Of a DNA stretch of 64,000 nucleotides, positions 42,563 to 51,137 are shown piece after piece. The DNA comes from Myxococcus guangdongensis (GTDB taxonomy: Bacteria > Myxococcota > Myxococcia > Myxococcales > Myxococcaceae), in NCBI RefSeq assembly GCF_024198255.1, contig NZ_JAJVKW010000003.1, forward strand, positions 310,001 through 374,000. The letters are read 5' to 3'. Made by a program: the position numbers and the translations under genes. Position 1 is the stretch's first letter, and every line of letters starts with the position of its first letter. A model generated the notes under the pieces. It had not been told where the DNA came from. It worked only from the letters and a program-made list of their open reading frames with translations, and did no database searches.

Positions 42563-44896
42563 TCAGGGCGCCAGGGGCAGGGTGAAGTGGAACGTGGAGC
42601 CGTGGCCCACGCGGGTGTCCACCCAGATGTGGCCGCCGTGGCGCTCGACGATGTCACGGCAGATGTAGAGCCCCAGGCCCAGGCCTCCGAAGCCGGAGAT
42701 GGGCGCGTTGCGGGCACGGAAGAAGCGCTGGAACAGGTGCTCGCGCTGGTCCTCGGGGATGCCGATGCCGGAGTCCCTCACGGACACGTGGGCCATGCTC
42801 CCGTCGCGCTCCAGCTTCAGCCGCACGGAGCCTCCGGTGGGGCTGTACTTGAAGGCGTTCTCCAGCAGGTTCGACAGCACCTGCGCGAGCCTGCCTCGGT
42901 CCCCCAGGACGACGAGCGGCTCGGGTGGGGCCACGAGCTCCAGCGTGTGCTGCCCCGTGAGCGGACGTGCCTCCGCGAGCACCTCGTCGGTGAGCCCCTG
43001 GAGCTCCACGGGGCCCCGGCGCAGCTCCAGCCGCCCCGCCTCGATTCGCGTGGCGTCCAGCAGGTCATGGATGAGCAGCGACAGGCGCGACACCTGGGAG
43101 AGCGCCTTGTCCACGTGGTGGGCCTTGGGCGCGTGGCCCTGGGTGGCCTGCTGCTTCATCATCTGCAGGTGCAGCTTGAGCGGCGTCAGCGGCGTCTTCA
43201 GCTCGTGGGCGGCGATGGACAGGAAGTCGTCCCGGACGCGGATGGCCTCCTGGGCCTCCTTGAGCAGCCGCTCGCGCTCCTGTCGGGAGCGGTGCTCCTG
43301 CGTCACCTCCACGACGACGGCGCCCAGGCCGACGATGCCCGCGCTGGGCGTGCTCACCGGGTAGTAGCTGACGCGCCAGTGGCGCAGCTCCTCCGGCGTC
43401 GCGGGCACTCTGCCGGACATCTCCATGTCGCTCATGGGGAGGCCCGTCTCCATCACCTGGAGCATCAGCGGCGCGAAGTGCGGCGCCATGAGGGGGTTGG
43501 CCTCCCACACCGTCCGCCCCAGCTCCCACTCTCGGCTGTGGCCGTGCAGTGAGGCGAGCGCGGTGTTGATGCGCAGGTAGCGCAAGTCCCGTCCGACGAA
43601 CGCGAGCCCCACGGGCGCGTGGTTCAGGAAGGTGTCGAGCAGCGCGAAGGACTCCTCGGTCCGCTCGCGCGCGTTCTGCTCCGCGACGAGCAGCCGCTCC
43701 CGCTCCACCTTCGCGCGGCGCTCCTGCGTCACGTCCCGGTAGCTCCACACGCGGCCGATGATGGCGTCCCCCATCCGCTGGGGCAGGGACGTGCTCTCCA
43801 GGACGCGGCCGTCCTTCATCTCGATGACGTTCACGCTGACGGCGGCGGAGGGGATGAACTGCGCCTGGACGTGGGCGATGAACGTCGCCGGGTCCACCGT
43901 CAGGGGCGCGGCGTGACGGAGGGCCGCCTCCGCGATGCGCGAGTCCATCATCGCGTCGCTCAGGCCCCACATGTCCTGGAAGCGCTTGTTGTAGGCGATG
44001 ATGCGCTGGTCCGCGTCCACCACGATGACGCCGTCCGCGATGGAGTCGAACGTCGCGCGCAGCACGGAGTGGGTGTGCTCCCCGTGCTCGCGCGCGCGGC
44101 GCTGCTCGGTGACGTCCACCATCAGCCCGCGCAGCCTCACCGGCTGACCGTCCACCGCGGAGGCGGTGACCTGCGTCCGCATCCACACGCTGGCGCCGCT
44201 GTCGGTCATCATGCGGAACTCGAGCTCGTGGGTGTGCCCCCGGCGGAGCGCGTCCAGGCAGGTGGCCATCACCCGGCTCCAATCCTCCGGATGGACGTGG
44301 CGCGACCAGAAGTCGGGCTCGCTCAGCCAGCGCCGCGCGTGGAGCCCCAGCAGCCGCTCCGCCTGACGGCTGACGAAGGTGAAGCGGAACTCCGCGTCCG
44401 CCTCCCAGACGATGCCGTCGATGCTGTCGATGAGGCGCTCGTAGTGCTCGCGCACGTGCTCCGCGCTCGGGGCCGGGGGCTCGGCGCGCGCGGTCTGCTT
44501 CGGCTGGAGCCGCGCGCACGCGCCCACGAGCGAGCCGTCGTCTCCATACACGGGGAGCACCACGGCGCAGAGCCGCTGTCCCTGGCCGCTGCCCTCACCC
44601 AGCCCCTGCTCGCCCGACAGCGCGGCCCGCACCGCGGTGAAGAGCCAGGGCAGGCGCGCGAGCGCTTCCCTTGAGGAGCGGCCCTGCTCTGCGCCGTCCT
44701 CCCAACCGGCCGCCAGCGCGAGCACCCGGTCCATCCACACGACACGGCCCTGCGCGTCGACCACGAGCGCGGCGCGCAGGCCCCGCCCCACCTCCAGCAG
44801 CCGCTCGTGGGGCGCCACGGGGCGCGAGGCGGCCTGGGCGTCCGGGCCCGCCTGCCCTCGCCGCATGTCGCCCTTCGTCACGCGCTCCACCTCCAT
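42563..44896 (-). CDS. Multi-PAS sensor histidine kinase
   Basis: 777 residues from ATG 44896; ATG 44866, with GAAGGG upstream, is an alternative. No transmembrane segment, so cytoplasmic. Four PAS-like domains follow one another: about 30-130, 150-270 (GIVWEADAEFRFTFVSRQAERLLG), 275-400 (VLRATFDSIADGVIVVDADQRIIAYNKRFQDMWG) and 410-540 (LDTFLNHAPVGLAFVGRDLRYLRINTALA). Then HisKA with phospho-His in FLSIAAHELKTPLTPLKLHLQ, and an ATPase domain with NLLENAFKYSP (N box), DSGIGIP (G1) and GLGLYICRDIV (G2). No response regulator adjoins it. Divergent from blaI-like and M56 genes, with two palindromes in the shared upstream region. Confidence 0.92.
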   Translation of the reverse strand: MEVERVTKGDMRRGQAGPDAQAASRPVAPHERLLEVGRGLRAALVVDAQGRVVWMDRVLALAAGWEDGAEQGRSSREALARLPWLFTAVRAALSGEQGLGEGSGQGQRLCAVVLPVYGDDGSLVGACARLQPKQTARAEPPAPSAEHVREHYERLIDSIDGIVWEADAEFRFTFVSRQAERLLGLHARRWLSEPDFWSRHVHPEDWSRVMATCLDALRRGHTHELEFRMMTDSGASVWMRTQVTASAVDGQPVRLRGLMVDVTEQRRAREHGEHTHSVLRATFDSIADGVIVVDADQRIIAYNKRFQDMWGLSDAMMDSRIAEAALRHAAPLTVDPATFIAHVQAQFIPSAAVSVNVIEMKDGRVLESTSLPQRMGDAIIGRVWSYRDVTQERRAKVERERLLVAEQNARERTEESFALLDTFLNHAPVGLAFVGRDLRYLRINTALASLHGHSREWELGRTVWEANPLMAPHFAPLMLQVMETGLPMSDMEMSGRVPATPEELRHWRVSYYPVSTPSAGIVGLGAVVVEVTQEHRSRQERERLLKEAQEAIRVRDDFLSIAAHELKTPLTPLKLHLQMMKQQATQGHAPKAHHVDKALSQVSRLSLLIHDLLDATRIEAGRLELRRGPVELQGLTDEVLAEARPLTGQHTLELVAPPEPLVVLGDRGRLAQVLSNLLENAFKYSPTGGSVRLKLERDGSMAHVSVRDSGIGIPEDQREHLFQRFFRARNAPISGFGGLGLGLYICRDIVERHGGHIWVDTRVGHGSTFHFTLPLAP

Positions 44897-45000
44897 GCCC
44901 CACGCCGCCTGCTCCGTCCCGGACCTGGGAGGGCTGTGTCGCAAACATGGGACGCGTCCCTTGCCCGCGAAAGGGCGCCGCTCCCCTGGAGCCTCGCGCT

Positions 45001-45018
45001 TGACTACGTTTGTAGTCA
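45001..45018. promoter_or_regulatory. BlaI-type operator palindrome 1
   Basis: TGACTAC-GTTT-GTAGTCA, a perfect 7+4+7 palindrome, 37 bp before the BlaI-like start codon and 104 bp from the divergent kinase start. Dyads of this form with ACTAC/GTAGT arms fit BlaI/MecI/CopY-family operators, which centre on a TACA/TGTA-like core. Confidence 0.65.
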
Positions 45019-45033
45019 CGCGTACCTTCTTCG

Positions 45034-45051
45034 TGACTACAGTTGTCGTCA
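45034..45051. promoter_or_regulatory. BlaI-type operator palindrome 2
   Basis: TGACTAC-AGTT-GTCGTCA, the same dyad with one changed base in the right arm; a flanking G/C pair (45033, 45052) extends it. Its centre is 33 bp from that of the first palindrome, three helical turns, so two repressor dimers could bind one face. It ends 4 bp before the BlaI-like ATG. Confidence 0.6.
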
Positions 45052-45055
45052 CGGG

Positions 45056-45445
45056 ATGGCCATGAAGAAGCCGGTGGGTGAGCAGGAGCTGTCGGTGCTG
45101 CGGTACGTGGCCGAGCATGGGCCGGCCACGGTGGGCGAGGTGGCGGAGCGCTTCGGTGAGGCGCAGGGCCTGGCGCGCTCCACCATCCTGACGGTGATGG
45201 AGCGGCTGCGGCAGAAGGGGTACCTCACGCGGCGCAAGGTGGAGGGGGTGTTCCAGTACGCCTCGCCGGTGCCGGAGGGGGAGCTGCTGCGGGGCGTGGT
45301 GGACGACTTCGTGCATAGGACCTTGTCCGGCTCGCTGTCGCCGTTCGCCGCGTATCTGTCGGAGGCAGAGGATGTCTCCGACGCGGAGCTGGCGCAGCTC
45401 CAGGACGTGGTGGCTCGGCTTCGCTCGAAGAAGAAGAAGGACTAG
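45056..45445 (+). CDS. BlaI/MecI/CopY-family transcriptional repressor
   Basis: 129 residues. The winged-helix domain of the family is complete: ELSVLRYVAEHGPATVGEVAERFGEAQGLARSTILTVMERLRQKGYLTRRKVEGVFQYASPV. A C-terminal helix pair for dimerisation follows, including the region where BlaR1-type proteases cut. ATG 45056 or 45062. It should repress itself, the M56 protease gene 4 bp downstream and perhaps the divergent kinase through the two palindromes. Confidence 0.93.
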   Translation: MAMKKPVGEQELSVLRYVAEHGPATVGEVAERFGEAQGLARSTILTVMERLRQKGYLTRRKVEGVFQYASPVPEGELLRGVVDDFVHRTLSGSLSPFAAYLSEAEDVSDAELAQLQDVVARLRSKKKKD

Positions 45446-45448
45446 CCC

Positions 45449-47854
45449 ATGCGAACGGAATGGCTCGGAGATGTGGCCGCGTGGCTGTCGTCATGGCCGG
45501 AAGGTCTGTGGCGCGCGTCGTGGCAGGGCGCGCTGTGCGCGGGGTTGGTGTGGGCGCTGACGCGACTGTGGACGCGGATGCCGGCCTCGGTGCGTGCGGG
45601 GCTGTGGTGGCTCGTGGCGCTCAAGTTCGTGGTGTCGCTGGTGGGGCCGCATCCGCTGGCGCTGCCGGTGTTGCCCGCGTCGCTCTCGTTCCTGGGAGGC
45701 GCGTCGGCGGAGCCGGTGGCCGCGCTGGAGGAGGTCGAGCCCTCGCCGCGAGTCATGCACGGGGTGGACGTGGAGGTGGCGGGGCCGGTGCACCGCGGGG
45801 TGGGCGTGAGGGATGTGCACGTGGACAAGCGCGAGGTCGCGTCGGAGGGGTTCGGCTCCGCGGTGCCCGCGCCGGTCGTGTCCTCGGTCGCGCCTCGGGG
45901 TGAGGCGGCGGCGTGGATGCGGGTGCTGGCTTCGCACTGGAAGGAGCTCCTGCTGTGGGCGGTGCTCGTGGCGTGGCTCGGAGGGGTGGCGTGGCGGGTG
46001 CGGGCACAGGCTCGCAACTGGGTGACGATGGCGCGGCTGCGTCGGGACGCGCGCCCCTTGAATCATCCGGACCTGGAGGAGGAGGTCCGCGAGCTGGCCG
46101 CCAGCGCGGGACTGCGGCGCGTGCCCGCGCTGCTCGTGTCGGACCAGGTGACGAGCCCGCTGGCCACGGGGTTGTTGGAGCCCGTGGTGGTGCTGCCGAC
46201 GAGGGCGGTGCGACGGCTGCCGCTCGCGGGGCTGCGCATGGCGCTGGCGCATGAAGTGGCGCACCTGCGGCGCGGAGACTTGTGGCTCGGCTGGGTGCCG
46301 GCGCTCGCGGAGGCGCTGCTGTTCTTCCATCCGCTCGCGCGTCGCGCGGTGAAGGAGTACGCGCTGGCTCGCGAGGAGGCGTGTGACGCGGAAGCGCTGC
46401 GTCTCACCGGCGCGGAGCCCGCGGATTACGGCGAGCTGCTGCTCGCCTTCGGTGTCGCCCGTCCCCATGGAAGCGCCGCGGCGCTCGGCGCCTCGGACCA
46501 CGTTCACGCGTTGCACAGGAGGTTGAGCATGCTGGAGCACATCGACATCGGTTCCTCCCACTCCCGTCGTTGGTTGAAGGTGACGCTGTCCGTGCTGGGC
46601 CTGGTGGCCCTGGTGCCCTTCCAGGTCGTCGCCCGGCCGGAAGGACAGGACGCGTCGAAGGCCCCGGCTCCCGCCGCAGCGCCCGCTTCGGCGTCCTCCG
46701 CCCAGACGCCCGCCTCGGCGTCCCGCAAGCAGGGCACGACGCGCACCGGGGTGATGCCCGCGCCGACGCCGGCCGCGCCCGCTGCTCCGCGCTCACCGGC
46801 GCCTGCTCCTGGCGCCGCTGCCCATGCGGTCCCCGCGACGCCGCCGAGCCCCGCGGCGCCCGGGGCCCCCGTGCCCTCGCCGAGCCCCGCCTCTCACGCG
46901 GCGCCGCCGAGCCCCGCGGCCCCCGGGGCGCCCGTGCTCTCCGTCGACCGTGCGGCGCCGCCGAGCCCCGCCGCTCCCGAGGCGCCGTCGGGTTCCACCT
47001 ATGTCTCGGGTCGACTGGTCATCGCGAGCTCCAGGACGACGCGGACGACGGTGACGTCCACGACGCCGCCGGCGCCTCCGACGCCGATGATGGGGAGCGC
47101 GCCGCGTCCGCCCGCGCCTCCGACGCCGATGATGGCCATGGCGGGCGGGCCCACCCCGCCGAAGCCGCCGCGTGCTCCCGAGCCGCTCGATGACGACTCC
47201 GGCTACGTGCTGCTGTCCGGCGACAGCGCGACGATGAACGGCAGCATGGTGGACCTGCAGCTCGCCAAGATGTTCAAGGACAAGAAGGGCGGTGAACTGC
47301 TCTACGTCCGCCGCAAGGGCGAAACCTTCATCATCCGCGACGAGGCCACGCTGAAGACGGTGCGCGAGGCGCTCAACGACGTGCGGGCCGCGGGCGAGGC
47401 GCAGGGCAAGGTGGGCGAGCGCCAGGGCGCGCTGGGCCGCGAGCAGGGCGCGCTCGGGATGAAGCAGGGGGCGCTGGGCATCAAGCAGAGCGAGCTCGGC
47501 CTGCGGCACGCGGAGCTGGCCCACAAGCGCGCCGGGCTGCGCTTCGAGTCGAACCGGGCGGACGCCCTGCCCGACGCCGAGCGGGACCGTCGCCAGGCGG
47601 AGCTCGACAAGCAGGAGGAGGAGCTGGACAAGCAGATCGACGCGCTCGACGAGCAGCAGGATGCGTTGAGCCGTGAGCAGGAGGTGCTCGGCCGCGAGCA
47701 GGAGAAGCTCGGCGAGCGTCAGGAAGCGCTCGGTCGCGAACAGGCGAAGGTCAGCGAGAAGGCGGAGGTCTTGCGACGCGAGGCCGAGCGCAAGGTCCAG
47801 TCCCTCATCGACGAGGCCCTGCGGAAGGGCCTGGGCCAGCCGCTGCCCACCTGA
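45449..47854 (+). CDS. BlaR1-like M56 metallopeptidase with repeat-rich C-terminus
   Basis: 801 residues. Membrane part: helices at about 20-37 and 46-65, another at about 163-182, then the protease block with the zinc motif HEVAH at 268-272 and the third ligand region ALAREEACDAEAL, followed by a helix (WLKVTLSVLGLVALVPFQVV). Up to here it equals BlaR1/MecR1. In place of the penicillin-binding sensor domain there is a Pro/Ala-rich stretch with APPSPAAPGAP repeats (about 405-580) and then a charged coiled coil with repeating EQGALGxxQGALG and LDKQEEELDKQ units to the end. Probably cleaves the BlaI-like repressor on receipt of an envelope signal; the ligand is unlikely to be sensed as in classical BlaR1. 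Confidence 0.88.
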   Translation: MRTEWLGDVAAWLSSWPEGLWRASWQGALCAGLVWALTRLWTRMPASVRAGLWWLVALKFVVSLVGPHPLALPVLPASLSFLGGASAEPVAALEEVEPSPRVMHGVDVEVAGPVHRGVGVRDVHVDKREVASEGFGSAVPAPVVSSVAPRGEAAAWMRVLASHWKELLLWAVLVAWLGGVAWRVRAQARNWVTMARLRRDARPLNHPDLEEEVRELAASAGLRRVPALLVSDQVTSPLATGLLEPVVVLPTRAVRRLPLAGLRMALAHEVAHLRRGDLWLGWVPALAEALLFFHPLARRAVKEYALAREEACDAEALRLTGAEPADYGELLLAFGVARPHGSAAALGASDHVHALHRRLSMLEHIDIGSSHSRRWLKVTLSVLGLVALVPFQVVARPEGQDASKAPAPAAAPASASSAQTPASASRKQGTTRTGVMPAPTPAAPAAPRSPAPAPGAAAHAVPATPPSPAAPGAPVPSPSPASHAAPPSPAAPGAPVLSVDRAAPPSPAAPEAPSGSTYVSGRLVIASSRTTRTTVTSTTPPAPPTPMMGSAPRPPAPPTPMMAMAGGPTPPKPPRAPEPLDDDSGYVLLSGDSATMNGSMVDLQLAKMFKDKKGGELLYVRRKGETFIIRDEATLKTVREALNDVRAAGEAQGKVGERQGALGREQGALGMKQGALGIKQSELGLRHAELAHKRAGLRFESNRADALPDAERDRRQAELDKQEEELDKQIDALDEQQDALSREQEVLGREQEKLGERQEALGREQAKVSEKAEVLRREAERKVQSLIDEALRKGLGQPLPT
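46847..46985 (+). repeat. Degenerate tandem repeats inside the M56 gene
   Basis: Three to four copies of a unit containing GCCGAGCCCCGC followed by GC-rich spacer code for the SPAAPGAPV-type repeats of the M56 protein. Copies differ in length and sequence. Confidence 0.5.
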
Positions 47855-47893
47855 TGACGGTTGCCGGCGGGCACCTGTGACGCGGGGATGAGA

Positions 47894-47913
47894 GCTCCTC
47901 TACCGTGAGGAGC
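47894..47913 (+). terminator. Hairpin after the M56 gene
   Basis: GCTCCTC (47894-47900), 6-nt loop, GAGGAGC (47907-47913), perfect 7-bp stem, 40 bp after the stop codon and 30 bp before the next start. Confidence 0.4.
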
Positions 47914-47942
47914 CACCCGTCCTGTCGCAGGAGGCCCCTCCG

Positions 47943-49661
47943 ATGAGTCTCGCCGCAAGCCCTCGAGAAACCTCCGCCGGAGCGCTCGAGTCCGCCATCC
48001 AGCGCGTGAAGTCGGGCTCGCTCTCCTGGGTGAAGCTCACGCTGCCGGAGCGAATCTCCCTGCTGGAGGAGCTGGGGCGTGGCTATGTCGCCATCGCGGA
48101 GCCGAGCGTTCGCGCGGCGTGCGAGGCGAAGGGCATCGACCCCGACAGTCCGCTGGCCGGTGAGGAGTGGCTGGCGGGGCCGATGGTGGTGGTGCGCAAC
48201 CTGCGCCTGTTGGCCGCCTCGCTGCGGGACATCCAGCACCACGGTGTCCCCCGCATCCCCGCCTCCCGGCTTCGCACGCTCGAGGACGGGCGGCTCGCGG
48301 CCCGCATCTTCCCCATGGATTCGCTGGAGGGGATGTTGCTGCCGCGCAACCACGGCGAGGTCCACTTCCAGCCCGGCGTCACCGCCGCCAACCTGCGCGA
48401 GCACCAGGCCTCGTTCTACCGGGAGCCACACGGCGGTCGGCTGTGCGCGGTGTTGGGTGCGGGCAACGTCAACTCCATCCCTCCGGCGGATTGTCTCTAC
48501 AAGCTGTTCGTCGAGGGCACCGCCTGCGTGCTCAAGATGAACCCGGTGAACGCCTACCTGGGGCCCTTCCTGGAGCAGGCGTTCACCCCGCTGGTGCGCC
48601 GGGGTGTCTTCGCGGTGGTGTACGGCGGAGCGGAGGAGGGCGCGGCGCTGGTGTCGCATCCCGCCGTGGACGAGGTCCACATCACCGGCAGCGATAAGAC
48701 CCATGATGCGCTGGTGTGGGGCCTCCCGGGGCTGGAGTCGGACGCGCGGCGGGCGCGCAACGAGCCGCTCCTGAGGAAGCCCTTCAGCAGCGAGCTGGGC
48801 AACATCTCCCCGGTGGTGGTGGTGCCGGGGCCGTACTCGGACGGTGAGCTGCGCTTCCAGGCGGACAACATCGCCGGCATGGTGGCCAACAACGCGTCCT
48901 TCAACTGCAACTCGGCGAAGCTGCTGGTGCAGCCGAAGTCGTGGAGCGCGCGCTCGCGGGTGGTCGACGCGGTGGAGGCGAGCCTGGGCAGGGCGTCCGT
49001 GCGACGCGCGTACTACCCGGGCGCGGACCAACGCTGGCGTCAATTCACCCAAGGCCGCGCGCACCTGCGCCAGGTGGGGCGGGCGGCGGAGGGCGAGCTG
49101 CCCTTCGCGTTGATTCCCGACGTGGACCCGCTCCAGCCGGAGGACCGCGTCTTCCGACACGAGCCCTGGTGCACGGTGTTGTCGGAGACGGGGCTCGAGG
49201 GCTCGGACGACCCCGTGGCGTTCCTGTCACGCGCGGTGGCGTTCTTGAACGAGAAGGTGTGGGGCACGCTGAACGCCACGCTCATCGTCCATCCGGGCTC
49301 GCTGAAGGACGCGGAGGTCTCGCGCGCGGTGGAGAAGGCGGTGCGCGAGCTGCGCTACGGCACGGTGGCGGTGAACACGTGGCCCGCGGCGGCGTATGCG
49401 CTGGTGTCATTGCCCTGGGGTGGGCATCCGTCCTCGGCGCCGCGAGACATCCAGAGCGGGCTGGGCTGGGTGCACAACACGTTGATGCTGGAGCGGGTGG
49501 AGAAGTCGGTCCTCCGCGCGCCGCTGACGAGCCTGCCTGCTCCGCCGTGGGTGCCGGGGCACCGTGGGGTGGGTGAGCTGGGACAGCGGCTGGTCCAGTT
49601 CGAGAAGTCGCCCTCGTGGTTCAAGGTGCCGGGCATCGCGGCGGCGGCCCTGCGTCGCTGA
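47943..49661 (+). CDS. Aldehyde dehydrogenase-superfamily protein
   Basis: 572 residues, longer than ordinary ALDH (about 480-500). The NAD-binding region reads GRLCAVLGAGNVNSIPPADCLYKLFVEGTACVLKMNPVNAYLGP, then VDEVHITGSDKTHDALVWG, ELGNISPVVVVPGPYSD and the nucleophile region NNASFNCNSAKLLVQPKSW, where Cys aligns with the catalytic Cys of ALDH. The general-base Glu lies in the SELGNISP segment. About 70 extra N-terminal residues and an extended C-terminus distinguish it from characterised members; long ALDH-like proteins of this kind act as acyl-CoA reductases or have unknown substrates. GGAGG 8 nt before the ATG. Confidence 0.82.
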   Translation: MSLAASPRETSAGALESAIQRVKSGSLSWVKLTLPERISLLEELGRGYVAIAEPSVRAACEAKGIDPDSPLAGEEWLAGPMVVVRNLRLLAASLRDIQHHGVPRIPASRLRTLEDGRLAARIFPMDSLEGMLLPRNHGEVHFQPGVTAANLREHQASFYREPHGGRLCAVLGAGNVNSIPPADCLYKLFVEGTACVLKMNPVNAYLGPFLEQAFTPLVRRGVFAVVYGGAEEGAALVSHPAVDEVHITGSDKTHDALVWGLPGLESDARRARNEPLLRKPFSSELGNISPVVVVPGPYSDGELRFQADNIAGMVANNASFNCNSAKLLVQPKSWSARSRVVDAVEASLGRASVRRAYYPGADQRWRQFTQGRAHLRQVGRAAEGELPFALIPDVDPLQPEDRVFRHEPWCTVLSETGLEGSDDPVAFLSRAVAFLNEKVWGTLNATLIVHPGSLKDAEVSRAVEKAVRELRYGTVAVNTWPAAAYALVSLPWGGHPSSAPRDIQSGLGWVHNTLMLERVEKSVLRAPLTSLPAPPWVPGHRGVGELGQRLVQFEKSPSWFKVPGIAAAALRR

Positions 49662-49739
49662 GTGTCACGACCCGCTCTCCCAGCGCAGGGTGGGGGGCCT
49701 CGGGGTGTCGGGGCGGCGACGCCGTGATAAACCCGGCGC

Positions 49740-50912
49740 ATGTCATCGACGCATGCTCGGGAAGGCGGACGGCTGCTCCAGGTGGGGCAGCCGCAGGAGG
49801 CGGTGAAGAGTTTCCAGAAGGGGCTCGCCATCGACCCGGACGACGTGGAGTGTCTGCTGGGGCTCGTCCGGACGTACCTGAGCACGGGCGCGGCGGCGGA
49901 CGCGGAGACGGCGGCGCTGCGACTGTTGAAGGTGAAGCCGGACCACGCGGAGGGCCAGGCGCACCTGGCCATGTTGCGGGCGCAGGCGGGGAACGCGGAG
50001 GCGTTGGAGGCGCTCAAGGCGTTGGCCTCGGCGCCGACCGCGGGCTACTTCGAGCGCTTCAACCTGGGTGGGCTGCTGCTGGACCGGGGTGATTTGGAGG
50101 GCGCGAAGGCGGCGTACGAGTCCGCGCTCCAGGTGGCGCCGGGCAGCGCGCACGTGCACTTCGAGCTGGGCCGCATCGGCATGGCGCAGGGGCAGGCGGG
50201 CGCGGCGGTGACGCACTTCCAGAAGGCGTCCGAGAACGCGCCGCAGGAGGCGATGCCGCTGTTGATGCTGTCGCGGGCGCACGCGGCGCAGGGGGCGCTG
50301 GGGCTGGGCATCCAGGCGGGGACGCAGGCGCTGGAGAAGGCGCAGGGCGGGCTGCGGCGCGCGGTGCTGGAGGATTTGTTCAAGCTGTACCTGTCCGGAG
50401 GCAGCCCCGAGGGGGCGAAGCGCACCGCGCAGGAGCTGCGTCAGTTCGACCCGTCGCACGTCAATTATGTCTACATGCACGGCCTCGCGATGATGAGCGC
50501 GGCGCAGTTCCCGGAGGCGAAGGCGCTCTTCGAGGAGGCGCTGCGGTTGGCGCCGCGGAGCTGGCAGACGCTCCAGGCGCTGGCGCAGATGCATGGCGCG
50601 TTGGGTGAGCGCGCGGAGATGCGTCGGCGGATGGAGGAGGCGGTGGCGCTGGTCCCCACGGAGCTGGGTCCCGTGAACGACCTGGCGCTGCTGCTGATGC
50701 AGGAGGACCAGCACGCCGTCGCGAAGCCCCTGCTGGAGCGGGCGTTGGCGGCGCATCCGGACGATGCGACGACGCACCTGAACATGGCGGTGGCCACGTT
50801 CCTGACGGACCGGCAGGCGTGCATCCACCATGCGAAGAAGGCGCTCGCGTTGGGTGAAGGCGTCGTGCGCGAGCAGGCCGAGCGGTTGTTGAAGACGCTC
50901 AACGCCGGCTGA
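49740..50912 (+). CDS. TPR-repeat protein
   Basis: 390 residues composed almost wholly of tetratricopeptide repeats, about ten (GRLLQVGQPQEAVKSFQKGLAIDPDDVECLLGLVRTYLSTG, FNLGGLLLDRGDLEGAKAAYESALQVAPGSAHVHFELGRIGMAQGQAGAAVTHFQKAS, YMHGLAMMSAAQFPEAKALFEEALRLAPRSWQTLQALAQMHG, LALLLMQEDQHAVAKPLLERALAAHPDDATTHLNMAVATF). No signal peptide, so cytoplasmic scaffold. Its 3' 76 bp are repeated in decayed form 54 bp downstream. Confidence 0.88.
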   Translation: MSSTHAREGGRLLQVGQPQEAVKSFQKGLAIDPDDVECLLGLVRTYLSTGAAADAETAALRLLKVKPDHAEGQAHLAMLRAQAGNAEALEALKALASAPTAGYFERFNLGGLLLDRGDLEGAKAAYESALQVAPGSAHVHFELGRIGMAQGQAGAAVTHFQKASENAPQEAMPLLMLSRAHAAQGALGLGIQAGTQALEKAQGGLRRAVLEDLFKLYLSGGSPEGAKRTAQELRQFDPSHVNYVYMHGLAMMSAAQFPEAKALFEEALRLAPRSWQTLQALAQMHGALGERAEMRRRMEEAVALVPTELGPVNDLALLLMQEDQHAVAKPLLERALAAHPDDATTHLNMAVATFLTDRQACIHHAKKALALGEGVVREQAERLLKTLNAG

Positions 50913-50966
50913 TGCGTCCGAGGGACGGGCATCGCGGCGCCCCGTCCGCTCCTGTCCTCGAGGGCA

Positions 50967-51043
50967 GAAGGCGCTCGCGTCAGGCGAGGGCTTTCGTGCG
51001 CGAGCGGGCCGAGCCATCGCTGGAGACGCTCAACGCCGGATGA
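50967..51043 (+). repeat. Decayed copy of the 3' end of the TPR gene
   Basis: The segment 50967-51043 matches the end of the TPR gene (50837-50912): both begin GAAGGCGCTCGCGT, share CGTGCGCGAGC and GCCGAGC, and end ACGCTCAACGCCGG plus TGA. The copy is about 80 % alike and has one extra base, so it cannot be translated as part of a longer protein. The rest of 50913-51137 holds nothing else. Confidence 0.7.
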
Positions 51044-51137
51044 GGGGTGGGGCTTCGAGGGGCCCGCGCCGCCCGGCGGCGCGAGCCGTGTGATGCCGCC
51101 ATTGAAGCGCCATCGCCTCGTGCTCGAGGGCCAGTCG

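Noticed and set aside
39115..42717. 1200-codon open frame on the minus strand across the phospholipase D and outer-membrane protein genes
   Set aside because: His/Arg/Ala-rich nonsense without domain; two well-supported plus-strand genes with HKD motifs and barrel strands occupy the interval.
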